Shown here: positions 63,417 through 64,000 of the stretch, one piece after another | How positions within the stretch are numbered: position 1 is the stretch's first letter | How the letters are laid out: every line of letters begins with the position of its first letter | Source of the DNA: Vicingaceae bacterium | Lineage (GTDB): Bacteria; Bacteroidota; Bacteroidia; Flavobacteriales_E; Vicingaceae | DNA: 64,000 bases | Assembly: GCA_026003395.1 (NCBI GenBank) | Contig: BPHE01000002.1 | Span: 186,001 to 250,000, forward strand | Direction of reading: 5' to 3' | Notes under the pieces: generated by a model | Seen by the model: only the letters and a program-made list of their open reading frames with translations | Told to the model about the DNA's origin: nothing | The model's database searches: none | Made by a program: the position numbers and the translations under genes

Positions 63417-64000
63417 GAATAATTTTATGAGATTGTTGATTTAATTGTTCATTGGTCAACAAAAGCAAATAAACACCTTTAGGATATTTTTCAAGATTGA
63501 GCGTCCCACGGTCCGACCAATAACCGGTTTCAACAATCTTCCCTGAAAAATCGATCAATTTGTATTCTCCACGATAGCCATTCCATTCAAAATTTATAAA
63601 CTCTTCAGCAGGATTTGGATAAACTTTTGAAGTAAATACTTCTTTTTCTTCCACATTCAAAGGCCAATAACCCAAAGAAATTAACTCGTTCTTTAAGCAT
63701 TGATACCTTGCGGCATAAAAACTTTTCAAACCGGGAATTTGTTCGAATCCATTTGGACCGGGCACCGAGATATTTTGCGAAAGATTTGTTTCAAAATGCT
63801 GGTTTGTATAAGCTTTATTATTGTCGGCATACACATAAGGTCTGATGATATTGGCCAATGTATCTATAATGCTGTCCATTTTGGCAGGCGGGAAAGTATC
63901 AAGCCATTGATATACTATATCGGCCATTTGTGTTTTGTATGCAGGATACATTGAAAACATTTTCTCAGGCAATGGTCTTGACCCGGGCGGATTAGGAATA
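63412..64000 (-). CDS. CotH-like kinase, C-terminal part with T9SS type A sorting domain (partial)
   Basis: The frame stays open to the window edge, so only the C-terminal 195 or so residues are visible; the ATG at 63972 is internal. The segment IIRPYVYADNNKAYTN and the following GLKSFYAARYQCLKNEL match the end of CotH-family (spore coat protein H-like) kinases. A type A T9SS signal follows: SKVYPNPAEEFINFEW, then GVYLLLLTNEQ. The protein would be exported to the cell surface. Catalytic residues are outside the window. It is the first gene seen of the CotH-VTC-DUF4956 cluster. Confidence 0.7.
   Translation of the reverse strand, partial: IPNPPGSRPLPEKMFSMYPAYKTQMADIVYQWLDTFPPAKMDSIIDTLANIIRPYVYADNNKAYTNQHFETNLSQNISVPGPNGFEQIPGLKSFYAARYQCLKNELISLGYWPLNVEEKEVFTSKVYPNPAEEFINFEWNGYRGEYKLIDFSGKIVETGYWSDRGTLNLEKYPKGVYLLLLTNEQLNQQSHKIIH

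Overview
The window is a low-GC, densely packed chromosomal segment of a member of the Bacteroidota (Bacteroidetes) with a type IX secretion system (T9SS) and gliding-type machinery. The evidence is gldB, gldC, gldJ, a PorP/SprF-like protein, porU and porV; several secreted proteins with T9SS C-terminal sorting domains; a Bacteroidota-style division cluster; and promoters of the TTTG / TAnnTTTG type instead of -35/-10 boxes. No genus can be assigned from the sequence alone. Apart from the first 450 bases, the window reads as core chromosome. I see no insertion sequence, prophage, CRISPR array or rRNA.

Layout. 1-450: two copies of a GIY-YIG nuclease gene separated by the 3' part of an initiator-tRNA-like sequence and its terminator, with a small palindrome at each junction. 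600-2650: Hsp20 and a frameshifted HtrA protease. 2670-9130: TIGR02757 protein, purD, a small membrane protein, a DUF6427-like membrane protein, purQ, prs, rplY/ctc and pth. 9190-17080: three large secreted T9SS type B cargo proteins surrounding the gldB-gldC pair. 17130-18500: EngB GTPase and an alpha/beta hydrolase.

18720-34090: a complete division and cell-wall (dcw) cluster, mraZ-rsmH-ftsL-ftsI-murE-mraY-murD-ftsW-murG-murC-ftsQ-ftsA-ftsZ. It is preceded by a set of 10-bp repeats that look like the MraZ operator and closed by a terminator. 34200-38020 (minus strand): hisH2-hisF2-hemW-cyclase, then an Lrp regulator. 38120-41270: flavin reductase, AtoE-type transporter, zinc metallopeptidase. 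41230-49360 (minus): folC, tonB-exbD-exbB, nhaD, an MscS channel, glutamate/leucine-type dehydrogenase, anmK. 49480: acyl-CoA dehydrogenase. 50645-60370: murF and gldJ (minus) with a PorP-like gene, divergent from porU-porV-ispF; this is the T9SS core block. 60370-64000 (minus): CotH-like kinase (cut by the window end), small lipoprotein, YD-like repeat protein, VTC-domain protein, DUF4956 and DUF2490.

How the genes connect. Peptidoglycan synthesis is nearly complete in the window (murC, murD, murE, murF, murG, mraY, ftsI, ftsW), with anmK for muropeptide recycling. MurF sits next to gldJ rather than in the dcw cluster. The T9SS parts (PorU sortase, PorV shuttle, GldJ, GldB/C) and their probable cargo (three type B proteins, one type A protein) lie in the same 64 kb but in separate blocks.

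Points most worth a second look: the tRNA/GIY-YIG duplication with its palindromes, the CotH-VTC-DUF4956 cluster, the HisH2/HisF2 pair without a visible amidotransferase partner, the long perfect palindrome inside pth, and the htrA frameshift.
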